A stretch of 42,208 bases of DNA from a virus, in IMG/VR virus record IMGVR_UViG_3300045941_000080, positions 1 through 42,208 of that record. One strand, 5' to 3'. Both the position numbers and the translations under genes were made by a program. Under the pieces are notes generated by a model. The model was not told the origin of the DNA, did no database searches, and worked only from the letters and a program-made list of their open reading frames with translations. Position 1 is the first letter of the stretch; each line of letters begins with the position of its first letter. Positions 6,261-14,407 of the stretch are shown piece by piece.

Positions 6261-6442
6261 TAGACTCCTGGGGTCGGCACCGGAAGACCGACGCTCGAGC
6301 GGCATACAACGCACACGAGCCAGTAGACGGCCGGCGTCGGACGGTCGTCGACGTGGAACGTGATCGAGCTCGCGACCGGGAGCGGCGCGAGGACCGCGCG
6401 CACGCCGGCCTCGTGATACTGGCAATTGAACGGCCAGGTCAC
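6260..6442 (-). CDS. Small hypothetical protein, possibly zinc-binding
   Basis: 60 residues from a GTG overlapping the previous stop as GTGA; its TAG shares a base with the helicase GTG. It contains CQYH near the N-terminus and CVVC near residue 44, a plausible zinc site. No family is recognised. Confidence 0.6.
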   Translation of the reverse strand: MTWPFNCQYHEAGVRAVLAPLPVASSITFHVDDRPTPAVYWLVCVVCRSSVGLPVPTPGV

Positions 6443-6840
6443 ACGATCCCCTTCCGCGCCAGGCGGACGCCAAGGAGGATCGAGGCGACGACGCCGACCA
6501 GGATCCGCGGCGACGGCATCCCGCCGGCGATCGCCTCCGCGGTCGAGAAGACGACGCGCGTGAGCGCATCGACCGTCCCCGGATCGGTGATTCCCTCGGC
6601 GTGGATCTCGGCCTCGAGCGAGGAGCGCGGGCTCTCACGTCCCTGGAGGATCGCCTCGAGAGCGACCGGATGCAGTCGCGCGAGACGATCGGCCTCGATC
6701 TCGTGAAGTGGCCGCGCGTCGATGATGCGCTCGGCGCCCTGGAGGAAGACCGGCTCAAGATCCGCCGCGGTCGTGACGTCCATCCACTCGAAGCGGACCC
6801 ACTCCTCGACCGTGATCTCGCTCCGCCGGCGCGGCGTCAC
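6439..6840 (-). CDS. Hypothetical protein, first gene of the lower leftward operon
   Basis: 133 residues from a GTG (an AGGA lies about ten bases upstream). The body is acidic and helical; the C-terminus contains one hydrophobic stretch (ILVGVVASILLGV) and a basic end, consistent with a C-terminal membrane anchor. The family is not recognised. The 71 bases before it are shared with the divergent gene at 6912; no strong leftward promoter is seen there. Confidence 0.6.
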   Translation of the reverse strand: MTPRRRSEITVEEWVRFEWMDVTTAADLEPVFLQGAERIIDARPLHEIEADRLARLHPVALEAILQGRESPRSSLEAEIHAEGITDPGTVDALTRVVFSTAEAIAGGMPSPRILVGVVASILLGVRLARKGIV

Positions 6841-6887
6841 GACGACGTCCTCGCATGGATTGCGATCGTCGGCGTCTCTCGGCCAGC

Positions 6888-6893
6888 TATACT
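6888..6893 (+). promoter_or_regulatory. Possible -10 box for the 6912 gene
   Basis: TATACT (6888-6893) lies 18 bases before the ATG at 6912 and upstream of a GGAGG. No acceptable -35 at 16-18 bp is visible, so the promoter may need an activator or may not be real. Confidence 0.3.
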
Positions 6894-6911
6894 GCCGCCT
6901 CGGAGGCGATC

Positions 6912-7190
6912 ATGGACGGCGAAGAGATCCTGACGGATGTGGTGATGTTGCTGACGGCAAACGTCGCCTGGGCAGGCCAAGAGCCGTACCGTGGCGATCT
7001 GTTCAAGCTTTGTCGCCATGCGTTCGAGGGCGGGCACACCAAACAGGGCGCGCGTCCTCTGCTGACCGCTGACCAGATGACGTTGACGATCCGCGAGCGC
7101 TGGCCTCAGGTCGATGAACGCGCTCTTGATCGGTTGACCATCGTCTGGGGTGCATGGCTCTATGCCATGCAGCGCCTCCTCGGAGAGTAG
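6912..7190 (+). CDS. Hypothetical protein in a rightward island
   Basis: 92 residues from ATG with GGAGG seven bases upstream. A helical protein with several Trp and Cys residues; no family is recognised. Codons are visibly less GC-biased at third positions (for example GAT, CTT, GGT) than in neighbouring operons, suggesting separate acquisition. It runs against the flanking leftward operons. Confidence 0.65.
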   Translation: MDGEEILTDVVMLLTANVAWAGQEPYRGDLFKLCRHAFEGGHTKQGARPLLTADQMTLTIRERWPQVDERALDRLTIVWGAWLYAMQRLLGE

Positions 7191-7202
7191 GTCGGACTCT
7201 GC

Positions 7203-7208
7203 GATAAT
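7203..7208 (+). promoter_or_regulatory. Extended -10 promoter (candidate)
   Basis: TGCGATAAT (7200-7208) matches an extended -10 element. The predicted start falls at about 7215, exactly at a GTG in frame with the downstream gene, so the transcript could be leaderless. Confidence 0.35.
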
Positions 7209-7250
7209 CCCGACGTGCCCGCGGTCGCCGCGCTCATCACAGTCCTGATC

Positions 7251-7427
7251 ATGGAGCGCCCCCTGTGCGTCGACTGCCTCGCGCTCCGTGCCCAAGTCGG
7301 CGTGGACGTGATCGTGTCCTACCTGGCGAAGATCGAGACCGCCGTGACCGTTCGGCGTGGGCTCGACGATCGTTGCAGGGTATGCGGTGCCGTCGGGCGC
7401 ACGTACTCGATCGCTCGCCTGGACTAA
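7251..7427 (+). CDS. Small zinc-binding protein
   Basis: 58 residues from the ATG at 7251; an in-frame GTG at 7215 would add 12 residues and could be a leaderless start. Two knuckles, CVDC near the N-terminus and CRVC near residue 44, form a four-cysteine zinc site around a helical linker. Related small proteins occur in phages and plasmids, but no function is known to me. Neither start has a good Shine-Dalgarno. Confidence 0.6.
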   Translation: MERPLCVDCLALRAQVGVDVIVSYLAKIETAVTVRRGLDDRCRVCGAVGRTYSIARLD

Positions 7428-7446
7428 GTCGGCGCCGAGGTAGTAG

Positions 7447-8475
7447 TCAGACACGCGGGAACTCCCGGACGCGGAGGTCCTCGGGCCACTCGGCGGGGTC
7501 GCCGCCCTTGCGGTCTCGAAGCTTGAGCGCCCGCTCCTCGACGTCTTCCTTGGCCGGGCCCCACGGCCCGGTGCCGTAGAGCACGCGCTCCTCGTACGGC
7601 TGCGCGCCGAGCTGCTTCACGAAACAGGCGGCTCCGGCCGCCTTGCACTGCGCCACCGTCGAGCGCGCCCACTCGAGGTCGAACGGCCGCGCGCCAGGCC
7701 CGCTCTCGCCGCCGACCACGATCCAGTCGAGACCGACTGGTGGATGCGGATACGCGTGACAGCACGCGAAGTGCTCCGTCGTCGCGTAGCCGCAGGTGGT
7801 GAAGAACGGCCGGAAGTTCACGGGCCCGAGCGCCGGCTCGTAGCTCACCCACCGTACGGCGGCCGGCGTCTGGAGCAGCAGCGGGATGCGCTCGTCGGCC
7901 GTCGCCTGGTCCTCAACGGAGACGCCGAGCCACAGCCGCTTCGGCGGCCACGACTCGGCGCCGTGCCGCCAGTCGTAGCCGTCCCGATGGGGCGTGAACC
8001 CGACGACGACCTCGCATCGCTGGGCGCCGACGCGGTACGGCGTGTCCGGGTCGGACATGTACGCGTGCATCCGCTCCGGTCGCTTCGTGAGGACCTGGTA
8101 GGTGTGCTGCGTCCACGCACTGCGGCCATCCGCGAGGACGATGCGCGCCATGATCTTGTCGATCCACTCGTCCTCGACCTTCTCGTGGAACAGGTCGCTC
8201 ATCGAGTTGACGAACCACGTCGCCGGCTTCCTGCGACGCAGAGGAAGGTCGAGCGCGTCCGTGTCGAGGTTGAGCTTTCCCGTCCACCGCGGCTCACCGC
8301 CCACCAGGTGGACCGTCCCCTCGTACTTGCAGGGTCGGCCGAGCGCCCGGCACATGAGCACGTGGCGCCACGCCATCCGCTCGGCGTAGCAGTTGCGGCA
8401 GCCTTCGGACACGCGCGTACAGCCGGCGATCGCGTTCCACACCAGCATCGCCCACTCGATCGAGGTCACGCTCAC
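7447..8475 (-). CDS. DUF5131 (phage Gp37/Gp68 family) three-cysteine protein
   Basis: 342 residues from a GTG overlapping the preceding stop (GTGA), with GGAGG upstream. The family hallmark is the N-terminal IEW...WN and the cysteine cluster C19-x6-C26-x2-C29-YAE, followed by FVNSMSDLFHE, VLTKRPERM, WLGVSVEDQ and the C-terminal GGESG. The cluster resembles radical-SAM Fe-S motifs, and the family is often encoded beside a three-Cys-motif partner protein (TcmP). No TcmP gene is seen here. It ends the long early operon. The substrate is unknown. Confidence 0.85.
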   Translation of the reverse strand: MSVTSIEWAMLVWNAIAGCTRVSEGCRNCYAERMAWRHVLMCRALGRPCKYEGTVHLVGGEPRWTGKLNLDTDALDLPLRRRKPATWFVNSMSDLFHEKVEDEWIDKIMARIVLADGRSAWTQHTYQVLTKRPERMHAYMSDPDTPYRVGAQRCEVVVGFTPHRDGYDWRHGAESWPPKRLWLGVSVEDQATADERIPLLLQTPAAVRWVSYEPALGPVNFRPFFTTCGYATTEHFACCHAYPHPPVGLDWIVVGGESGPGARPFDLEWARSTVAQCKAAGAACFVKQLGAQPYEERVLYGTGPWGPAKEDVEERALKLRDRKGGDPAEWPEDLRVREFPRV

Positions 8476-9245
8476 AGTCCCGCCTCCGCTTCCCACGGTG
8501 CGTGGTGGTTCGCCTGGCGCCAAAATCGGTGCTCGTCGCCGCGCATGAGGAGAAGGTGAGCGAGCACGTCGTCCGTCGGGACCATGACGCCGGCGCGTGT
8601 CGTGTCGTAGTAGCCGATCGGATGAAGACAGAGCGCGGCGAGCACGCGCATCCCCTCGCCGTTCGCTCCAGGTCGGAGCGCGAGCGTCGGCCGGAGCCGG
8701 CGGAAGTAGTACGTGACGCCGCTCCTCGAGCTCGTCTCGATGAATCCGCCGGTGAAGGCGTACAGGCGCGCCTTGTGCGCGCCGACGAGCTGCTCGAGCT
8801 TAACCATCGCGCGGAACTCCGCGGCAACGTCCCAGGCGATCGTGGCGCCGAGGGTCTCGATATCCATGGTCAGCTTGCGCGCCCACTCGTGAGGCTCGCC
8901 GAACATGACGACCTTCCCGTCGACGTCGTAGAGCTCGATCCACCGCTGGAGCCGCTCGGAGAACCATCGGTTGCGCCGGTGGACGGTCTCGTTCGCGTCA
9001 GAGGTCGTGCAAACGAACTCCCGCTCGTCGCCGCGCTCGAGGTAGAAGGCTTCGAGCGCGGCCTTCATCGGGTGCTTCTCGGCGAGACGGAGCCGGAGCC
9101 CAGGAAGCGGCATCGGGACGCCGGCGTACTCACCGGTCGCGAACCCGTGCACGTTGAGCGCGCGGGCGATCCCTTCCCAGGTTGGGCGCCGCTGCTCAAC
9201 GGCCGCAGCGACGTAGTCCTTGGTGGTGCCTTCGCCTGGGTTCAT
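8472..9245 (-). CDS. Hypothetical early protein
   Basis: 257 residues from the ATG overlapping the preceding stop as ATGA; longer upstream frame is antisense noise. The sequence looks globular and mixed alpha/beta with few features beyond several Trp residues. I do not recognise a family. It is translationally coupled to DUF5131 downstream. Confidence 0.65.
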   Translation of the reverse strand: MNPGEGTTKDYVAAAVEQRRPTWEGIARALNVHGFATGEYAGVPMPLPGLRLRLAEKHPMKAALEAFYLERGDEREFVCTTSDANETVHRRNRWFSERLQRWIELYDVDGKVVMFGEPHEWARKLTMDIETLGATIAWDVAAEFRAMVKLEQLVGAHKARLYAFTGGFIETSSRSGVTYYFRRLRPTLALRPGANGEGMRVLAALCLHPIGYYDTTRAGVMVPTDDVLAHLLLMRGDEHRFWRQANHHAPWEAEAGL

Positions 9246-9769
9246 CCGCCGGCCGTCCTTCCCACCGCGGTCGCCCGCGACGTCGCCATCGGCATCCGGG
9301 AGTACACGCCGGCCTTCTTCCCCTTGCAGCGTCCACGGTGACGCGCCGGCTTGCCGCACGCGCACGTGGTCGGTGCCGGCGCCTCCTCGCTCGAGCGTCG
9401 GCGATCCGTGACGACGAATCCGTCCTTCTCCTCGACGACGGGCTCCTCCGCCGGCGCGGACGCGAGCGCGCCGACCTGGTCGATCAAGTACTCGTCGGTG
9501 GCCGGATCGAAAGCGCGGACCGGCACCATCTGGCCGTCGACCTCGACGAAAATCGCGTAGCCGGCGCGGAGCATGTCGGTAATCAGACGGCGCGCGCGTT
9601 CGACCTGGGGCGCGTCGTCCTTCGCGAACGAGACCTTCAGGTGGCCGGCGCCGGCGTTGAGGATTTCGAGGCACGGGCCTTCGTCGAGGAGCTGCTCGTC
9701 GTCGAGGAGCGCGCCGTACTCCTTCCACTCGCGCTCGATCTGCTCTCGGTCGGGCGCCGGCGCCGTCAT
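9242..9769 (-). CDS. Hypothetical protein with C-terminal Cys/His cluster
   Basis: 175 residues, ATGA overlaps at both ends. Residues 40-95 resemble a small alpha/beta unit seen in other phage proteins (RRLITDMLRAGYAIFVEVDG). The C-terminus has CACGKPARHRGRCKGKK, a compact C-x-C-x5-H-x3-C site likely to bind zinc, followed by a basic end. Function is unknown. Confidence 0.6.
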   Translation of the reverse strand: MTAPAPDREQIEREWKEYGALLDDEQLLDEGPCLEILNAGAGHLKVSFAKDDAPQVERARRLITDMLRAGYAIFVEVDGQMVPVRAFDPATDEYLIDQVGALASAPAEEPVVEEKDGFVVTDRRRSSEEAPAPTTCACGKPARHRGRCKGKKAGVYSRMPMATSRATAVGRTAGG

Positions 9770-10389
9770 GCGGGCAGATCGTGGAGCGCATCGTCCTTCG
9801 CCTGGCCGAGCTCTTTGAAGGCGTCCTCGCTTCCGCCGACGTCCGGATGCCGCTCCTTCGCGAGCTCGCGGTACCGCTCCTCGACCTGGGCGCGCGACGT
9901 CGGCGCCTTGTCGAAACCCAGGACCTCGAGGTACGAGCGCCGGCCTTCCGGGAGCGCGGCGTAGCCGGCGAAGGCCTGGTCGAGCGTGCCGACGCCGTAG
10001 CGATCGACGGCGCGGATCGCTTCGACGTGAGCGGCGATCGCCGCGACGTTGTCGGCGACGCGGTCCCACTTGTCGCACGCGAGCACGCGATCCTGGAACG
10101 TGCCGCGGCCGTCGGGCATCCGGAAGTAGATCGCGGCGCCGGGATCGCTCGGGTCCATGCGGTCGCTCCGCGGCCGCCCGTCGAGGCGCAGCTCGACGTT
10201 CGTCGAGAGGAGCGGGTGCGCGGCGCCCAGGCGATCGAGCTCGGCCTCGAGGCGCGCCGTCGCCGTCGCGATCGAGACGCGGCCGCCGTGATCCTTGAAG
10301 AGCGCGCGCCGGCGGTAGTGCGGCGAGGTCCTCTTCCATCCGACCGGCCAGGAGAGAGGGTAGCGGTTCGCGGAGTCGCCGATCGTCAT
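9766..10389 (-). CDS. J-domain (DnaJ-like) protein
   Basis: 207 residues. The last 60 residues form a J domain: YLEVLGF, helix II ERYRELAKERHPD with the essential HPD tripeptide, and helix III SEDAFKELGQAKD. The first 140 residues are unrelated to DnaJ. Phage J-domain proteins recruit host DnaK, for example to remodel replication complexes; the client here is unknown. Both ends are ATGA overlaps. Confidence 0.8.
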   Translation of the reverse strand: MTIGDSANRYPLSWPVGWKRTSPHYRRRALFKDHGGRVSIATATARLEAELDRLGAAHPLLSTNVELRLDGRPRSDRMDPSDPGAAIYFRMPDGRGTFQDRVLACDKWDRVADNVAAIAAHVEAIRAVDRYGVGTLDQAFAGYAALPEGRRSYLEVLGFDKAPTSRAQVEERYRELAKERHPDVGGSEDAFKELGQAKDDALHDLPA

Positions 10390-10577
10390 CGCGGCGTCCA
10401 CTCGACGGAGACGCGCCGGCCGACGTAGTACGTCCGGCCTTCCGTCGCCGGGACCTCAATCAACGCCTCTGCCTTGGTGTCGTCGGCGACGACGAGGACA
10501 CGAAGGATCGGGACGTCCCTCCCGCCTCGCGTCTGGTATCCGGGCTCAACGCTCTGAATGGAGCCGGTCATCCTCAC
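10386..10577 (-). CDS. Small hypothetical protein
   Basis: 63 residues from a GTG overlapping the RusA stop as GTGA; an ATG two codons later (10571) is an alternative. Predicted mostly beta (VPILRVLVVADD, EALIEVPA, YYVGRRVSVEW), suggesting a small OB- or SH3-like fold. The family is not recognised. Confidence 0.55.
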   Translation of the reverse strand: MRMTGSIQSVEPGYQTRGGRDVPILRVLVVADDTKAEALIEVPATEGRTYYVGRRVSVEWTPR

Positions 10578-11131
10578 GAGGTCTCTCCTTGCGGTACGAG
10601 TCGGAATTGTTCTTGGAGCGGCGCGAAGACGGTTGCGGTGACTCGATCGACTCGTTCGGCATCGGCGACCCGGAGCGCGAGGACGTCGAAGCCACCGGCG
10701 GCCTCGAGCGTGTTCTCGAACAGCGCCGGCGCCTCGAGCGGCCAGACGGAGAGCTCGACGCCGCAACGGCCTTGCGGTTCGTCGCGGTCGTATCGCTTCG
10801 AGACGATCAAATCGAGGACCTGAGAGTCGTCCTTCCAGAAGACGCCGTTGAGTTGATCGGTGAGCTTGTGGACCAGGTTGTCGACGTCCGGCCGCTTGAG
10901 CGGGAGCACGGCGCGCTTCGGCGCCGACGTCGGCCGCGGCATGTAGAAGCGGACCATGACGGCGACGGCGCCCTCGAGCGGCGCCGTCGGCGCGTGCGCG
11001 CGCGCCTCGTGGCCGACGAGCGTCGCCCACTCTGAATTGATCTTCTTCTGGAACGATCGGCCTCCTCCCGTGCGGATCGCCTTCCCGACGGAGAGCGCCT
11101 TCGGGACGCCGAGCACGAAGAGGCGGATCAC
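10574..11131 (-). CDS. rusA: RusA-like Holliday junction resolvase
   Basis: 185 residues from a GTG overlapping the previous stop. The family signature is clear: RPDVDN (80-85) and WKDDSQV (99-105) carry the acidic residues that bind Mg2+, followed by SKRY. RusA is a dimeric endonuclease that resolves four-way junctions made during recombination or replication. It fits with the Erf/exonuclease cassette upstream in the same operon. A C-terminal extension of about 70 residues follows the usual core. Confidence 0.85.
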   Translation of the reverse strand: MIRLFVLGVPKALSVGKAIRTGGGRSFQKKINSEWATLVGHEARAHAPTAPLEGAVAVMVRFYMPRPTSAPKRAVLPLKRPDVDNLVHKLTDQLNGVFWKDDSQVLDLIVSKRYDRDEPQGRCGVELSVWPLEAPALFENTLEAAGGFDVLALRVADAERVDRVTATVFAPLQEQFRLVPQGETS

Positions 11132-11418
11132 GCGCGCACAGTCTTCCGCTCGCGCTCGGCAAGCGTGAGCGCGGCCGCCGACGCGATCGGGATCGCCGGG
11201 ACAACCCGCATGATCTGGTAGTCCGTCTCGCGCCAGCGGGTACGGCCAGGGAGCGAGCGCGCCCATCGGACGGTCCGCCGGATCGCCGTCCTCGCCTTGT
11301 CGCGACACGGGAAGATCGTCACGGGCGCGCCTGCGAAGAGCACGCCGCGCGATTCGTCGCGCTCGCTCTCGTGCTGCGGGCCCGCGACCTTGTCGAGAAC
11401 GATGTAGCCGGTGGTCAT
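11128..11418 (-). CDS. Hypothetical protein
   Basis: 96 residues. The ATG overlaps the previous stop as ATGA and the stop overlaps the RusA GTG. It contains a central basic stretch (KARTAIRRTVRWARSL) and a hydrophobic segment (VVPAIPIASAAALTL). No family is recognised. Confidence 0.6.
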   Translation of the reverse strand: MTTGYIVLDKVAGPQHESERDESRGVLFAGAPVTIFPCRDKARTAIRRTVRWARSLPGRTRWRETDYQIMRVVPAIPIASAAALTLAERERKTVRA

Positions 11419-11582
11419 TGCGACTCTTTCCGGGCGCCGTCGTCCTCCAGGCGCATGCGCGCCATGACGTGGCCGATGATTGCGAGGCGCGCGTCGCGGC
11501 CGGCGAGGCGAAGCTTCAAAGCGTCTCGCCAGGACATGAGCGGCCGGATCCGGACGGCGACGACGACCTCCGCGCGCGCCAC
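11415..11582 (-). CDS. Small hypothetical protein
   Basis: 55 residues, coupled at both ends: its GTG shares a base with the previous TAG (TAGTG), and its TGA overlaps the next ATG. Basic and helical. Its presence is supported mainly by the overlaps and by the lack of any other frame in the gap. Confidence 0.55.
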   Translation of the reverse strand: MARAEVVVAVRIRPLMSWRDALKLRLAGRDARLAIIGHVMARMRLEDDGARKESQ

Positions 11583-12469
11583 TACCGGCCCTGTTCCTTG
11601 ATCTGACGCGCGACGTTCGCGATCCGCTCGTCCAGATCCGTGCGCTCCTTCTTCATGTCGACGCGAACGCCCTGGTGGCGCGTGACCATGGCCTTCTTCT
11701 CCCCGACCAGGTTTGCGAGAAGGTGCGCCGCCTTGCCGAGCTCCTCCTGGGTCATCGGCACGAGCGCCGGCTGGACGGGACCAGGCTTCGCGGCCGTCGA
11801 CGTCGACGTCGTCGCGCTCGACGTGGCCGGATTCTCGTCCTCGTCCTCGAGGTCGTCGTCCTCGTCGTCGTCCGGGAGCGGGCGCGTCGCTTCACAGTGC
11901 TTGCAGATCTGGATCGGATCGCCGGTCTCGTCGTCGACGTCGTCGAGCCAGTGATGATCACCAGGCGCGCGTCCCTCGCACACGGAGCACTCGCGACACT
12001 CCGACGCCGGGACGGGATCGTCGTCGCGGAGATCGCGCGCGACCTCGCCCAGGCGTTCGAGGTTCTCCGCGAGCGCGACGTCGAGATCCGCGCCGACGGG
12101 ATCCCCGTCCGGGACCTCGCGCTCGAGCTCGTGCGCTCGAGGATCGGCCGCGGCCGCCGGCGCGCCCTGAGCGTCGGCGCCGTCAACGTCCTCGTGATCC
12201 TCGCCGCGATCGACGACGCCTTCCGCGATCGTGCGGATCCCCGCGTCAGAGATCCCCTCGCCGCGATCGACCGCGACCTCGACGGCGCCGCCGGTCTCGT
12301 TCACGATCGCGACCTCGACCGTCTTCCCGTCTCGGACCTCGGTCCTCGTCTCCATGGATCCGGATCCCCCTGTGACCGCGCGCGGCCGCATGCGGTGACG
12401 GCCGACGTGTCCCTTCTCGCTGGTGCACTCCATCGTTGCCGTGGCGAACGTGCACGGGCTCTGCGTCAT
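11582..12469 (-). CDS. Acidic protein with zinc knuckles and C-terminal coiled coil
   Basis: 295 residues. The N-terminus has a C-x7-C-x5-H-x3-H pattern (residues 6-25) typical of small zinc sites in high-GC phages. The middle is strongly acidic, with CRECSVC near 158 and CKHC near 188 forming a second four-cysteine site, then a DDDEDDD tract. The last 60 residues are a likely coiled coil. An adaptor or scaffold role is possible; no family is recognised. ATGA overlap upstream. Confidence 0.6.
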   Translation of the reverse strand: MTQSPCTFATATMECTSEKGHVGRHRMRPRAVTGGSGSMETRTEVRDGKTVEVAIVNETGGAVEVAVDRGEGISDAGIRTIAEGVVDRGEDHEDVDGADAQGAPAAAADPRAHELEREVPDGDPVGADLDVALAENLERLGEVARDLRDDDPVPASECRECSVCEGRAPGDHHWLDDVDDETGDPIQICKHCEATRPLPDDDEDDDLEDEDENPATSSATTSTSTAAKPGPVQPALVPMTQEELGKAAHLLANLVGEKKAMVTRHQGVRVDMKKERTDLDERIANVARQIKEQGR

Positions 12470-12798
12470 GCGGACCTCCCGATCCGGCGGATCGCGTTAC
12501 GGACGAAGGCGCGGAGGCCGAGCTTCGGGATCTTCGATCCGGCCGGCGGACCCGCCTCCTTCGAGTACCGCTCGTGTCGAGGCTTCCAGTCGTGGCGCGA
12601 CTGGCGCGCCCATCCGGCCGCGTGCGGGAGCGGCGTCGCCGGCGACCTGGTCGCGCGCTCGTGCTCGGCGAGAACTCGAGCTCGCCGGCGGACGCGCCGG
12701 CGGCGCTTGCTGCCGATCGCCTTGACCCGCTTTCGCTCCGCGAGGCGGCGCGCGCGATCTTCGAGGATCCGCTCGTACCCTTCCCGAAGACTCTTCAT
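12466..12798 (-). CDS. Strongly basic hypothetical protein
   Basis: 110 residues with many Arg/Lys (for example RRRRVRRRAR), likely to bind nucleic acid. The ATG has a good Shine-Dalgarno (GGGAGGAA) and follows a 15-base gap, unlike most genes here. It is paired with the very acidic product downstream, so the two could form a charged complex (inference). Confidence 0.6.
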   Translation of the reverse strand: MKSLREGYERILEDRARRLAERKRVKAIGSKRRRRVRRRARVLAEHERATRSPATPLPHAAGWARQSRHDWKPRHERYSKEAGPPAGSKIPKLGLRAFVRNAIRRIGRSA

Positions 12799-12813
12799 CG
12801 CTGGATTCCTCCC

Positions 12814-13083
12814 TCAGAGACCGACGCGCGACGGAGGCGGGAGCCGCTTCTTCTTCGCCGCCTTGAGGCCTCGACGGCGCGCGGCCGCGGTCCGGAGCGC
12901 GGCATCGTCGGCGGACGCGACGAGCGGCGCCTGGCCGTGCTTCGCCGGCTTGTTGTACGGGTTGACGACGTTCGGGACGCGGATCTTGCGGAAGACCTCG
13001 AGGCCTCCGTCGGGAGGCGCGGGCGGCCGCGTCGTGGGGCGGAACAGGGCGCGATACCGGAGGCTCTTCCGGTCTTCGCTCAT
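12814..13083 (-). CDS. Hypothetical protein
   Basis: 89 residues from the ATG overlapping the DksA-like stop. Basic, proline-rich centre (TTRPPAPPDGG) and a Lys/Arg-rich C-terminus. No family is recognised; nucleic-acid binding is possible. Confidence 0.55.
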   Translation of the reverse strand: MSEDRKSLRYRALFRPTTRPPAPPDGGLEVFRKIRVPNVVNPYNKPAKHGQAPLVASADDAALRTAAARRRGLKAAKKKRLPPPSRVGL

Positions 13084-13484
13084 GCGTCGCGCTCCGAGTC
13101 CCAGGACCGGCGCGACGACGACGCGGCCGCCTTCTCCTCGCGAGCCTTGCATTCGACACAGACGGGCGTCTCAGGGATCGCACGGAGGCGCCCGGCGCCG
13201 ATCGTGTCGCCGCACTCCTCGCACTTCCCATACGTCCCCGCGTCCATGCGAGCGATCGCCGCCCCGAGCGCGAGCACGCGCGCGGCCATCGCTTCACGGC
13301 CCGCTGCGAGGACCTCGTACACTTCGCCGGCGACCGCTCGATCGGTCTCGTCGGAGGAGAAGAGCGGCGTCTCCGGCCGCTCCTCGAGGCGCCGGCGAAT
13401 GTGCGCGATCTCCTCTTCCATGACGCGCCGGACCGTTCGGGCGCTACGCCGCTTGAGATCGCGGGAGACGAGGTCGCGCGTCAC
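13080..13484 (-). CDS. DksA/TraR-family zinc-finger transcription factor
   Basis: 134 residues from a GTG overlapping the previous stop. A helical N-terminal part is followed by YGKCEECGDTI and VCVECK: C88, C91, C109 and C112 give the C-x2-C-x17-C-x2-C finger of DksA/TraR. These proteins enter the RNA polymerase secondary channel and change promoter choice. It probably helps redirect host transcription. DksA coiled-coil tip acidic residues cannot be assigned with certainty. Confidence 0.85.
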   Translation of the reverse strand: MTRDLVSRDLKRRSARTVRRVMEEEIAHIRRRLEERPETPLFSSDETDRAVAGEVYEVLAAGREAMAARVLALGAAIARMDAGTYGKCEECGDTIGAGRLRAIPETPVCVECKAREEKAAASSSRRSWDSERDA

Positions 13485-13699
13485 AGGATCATCCGACCGG
13501 GATAGAGCGCGACGTCGGGGGACGGTGTCACGCAACGCTCGAGCTCGCGCTCGAACTCCGTCACGTTCGCCGCCGGCGTCCCGATCCGCGTGATGAACGC
13601 ATGCACCGGGAGGCCGCTCTCCGTCGTCCCTTCCCACACGCGCGCCGGGACGCCGTCGAGCGTGACCATCTTCGTCGTGCTCTCGATCGTGATCTTCAC
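13481..13699 (-). CDS. Conserved small phage protein
   Basis: 72 residues from a GTG with GGAGG upstream. It begins KITIESTTKMVTLDGVPARV and continues WEGTTESGLPVHAFITRI, a compact beta-rich sequence that I have seen as an unnamed conserved protein in other phages. Function is unknown. It follows an 11-base gap, so it has its own ribosome-binding site. Confidence 0.65.
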   Translation of the reverse strand: MKITIESTTKMVTLDGVPARVWEGTTESGLPVHAFITRIGTPAANVTEFERELERCVTPSPDVALYPGRMIL

Positions 13700-13710
13700 G
13701 GGAGTCCTCC

Positions 13711-14400
13711 TCACGCGCCGACGTCGAGCGACACGCGCGCGGTCTTCGCCTTCTGGAGTCGCTTCTCGAGGTTGACGATCACGAGGTCGAGCGCGCGCTT
13801 CGCCTGGTTGACAGCGAGGTCGACCTCGTCGAGGCTGCCGGCGTCCCGGACCTTCGAGGCGTCGATCTCCGCGACGACGATCCTCGAGTCCGTCGAGCGA
13901 GGTCCCTTCCTCTGGCCGGTCTTCGCGTACGACGTCGAGTGCGAACGGCCGCCATGGCGCGCGCACTTCTCGCCTTCAGGGAGGCGCGCACAGTGTTTAC
14001 ACGCGCTTGTCGGCACGTCTGCCCTCCTGGGCGCCGTCGCCGACACCGGCGCCGCCGGCACGACCTCGACGCGACTCTTGTGAACGACCTCGTCCCGCGA
14101 GAAGGCGACGCGCACGACGTCGACCTCTTCCGTCGTCTCCGCCGGCCGCGCCGGCACGATCGCCGCCAGGTCGTGCTCCGGAATCGCCTTCCCCTCGACG
14201 ATGAGCGCGGCCAGGAACGGCGCCTTCACGGTGGAGATCGCGTGCGACTCGACCAGGTGTTGCGCGACAGCTCGGCGGAGATGCGCCTCCGGATCGGCCT
14301 CGCTGGCGATGAGCGGACGGACGAACTTCGTCCCACATGGACACGCGACGGAGCCGGCCTCGCGCGCGCCGTCGAGCTCTACCACTTTCGGTGAATCCAT
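13711..14400 (-). CDS. Hypothetical protein with Cys/His motifs and helical C-terminus
   Basis: 229 residues from ATG. The N-terminus has CPCG with HLVESH (possible zinc site), the middle has CKHC with CARH, and the last 50 residues are helical with Lys/Arg. The family is not recognised. It lies between the recombination cassette and the regulator genes. Confidence 0.6.
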   Translation of the reverse strand: MDSPKVVELDGAREAGSVACPCGTKFVRPLIASEADPEAHLRRAVAQHLVESHAISTVKAPFLAALIVEGKAIPEHDLAAIVPARPAETTEEVDVVRVAFSRDEVVHKSRVEVVPAAPVSATAPRRADVPTSACKHCARLPEGEKCARHGGRSHSTSYAKTGQRKGPRSTDSRIVVAEIDASKVRDAGSLDEVDLAVNQAKRALDLVIVNLEKRLQKAKTARVSLDVGA

Positions 14401-14407
14401 GGCGCGG

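Noticed and set aside
11675-13593. Plus-strand frames of 385-582 codons opposite the early operon
   Set aside because: They cover several minus-strand genes with clear motifs (DksA-like, zinc knuckles) and consist of Arg-rich low-complexity sequence typical of GC-rich antisense frames.
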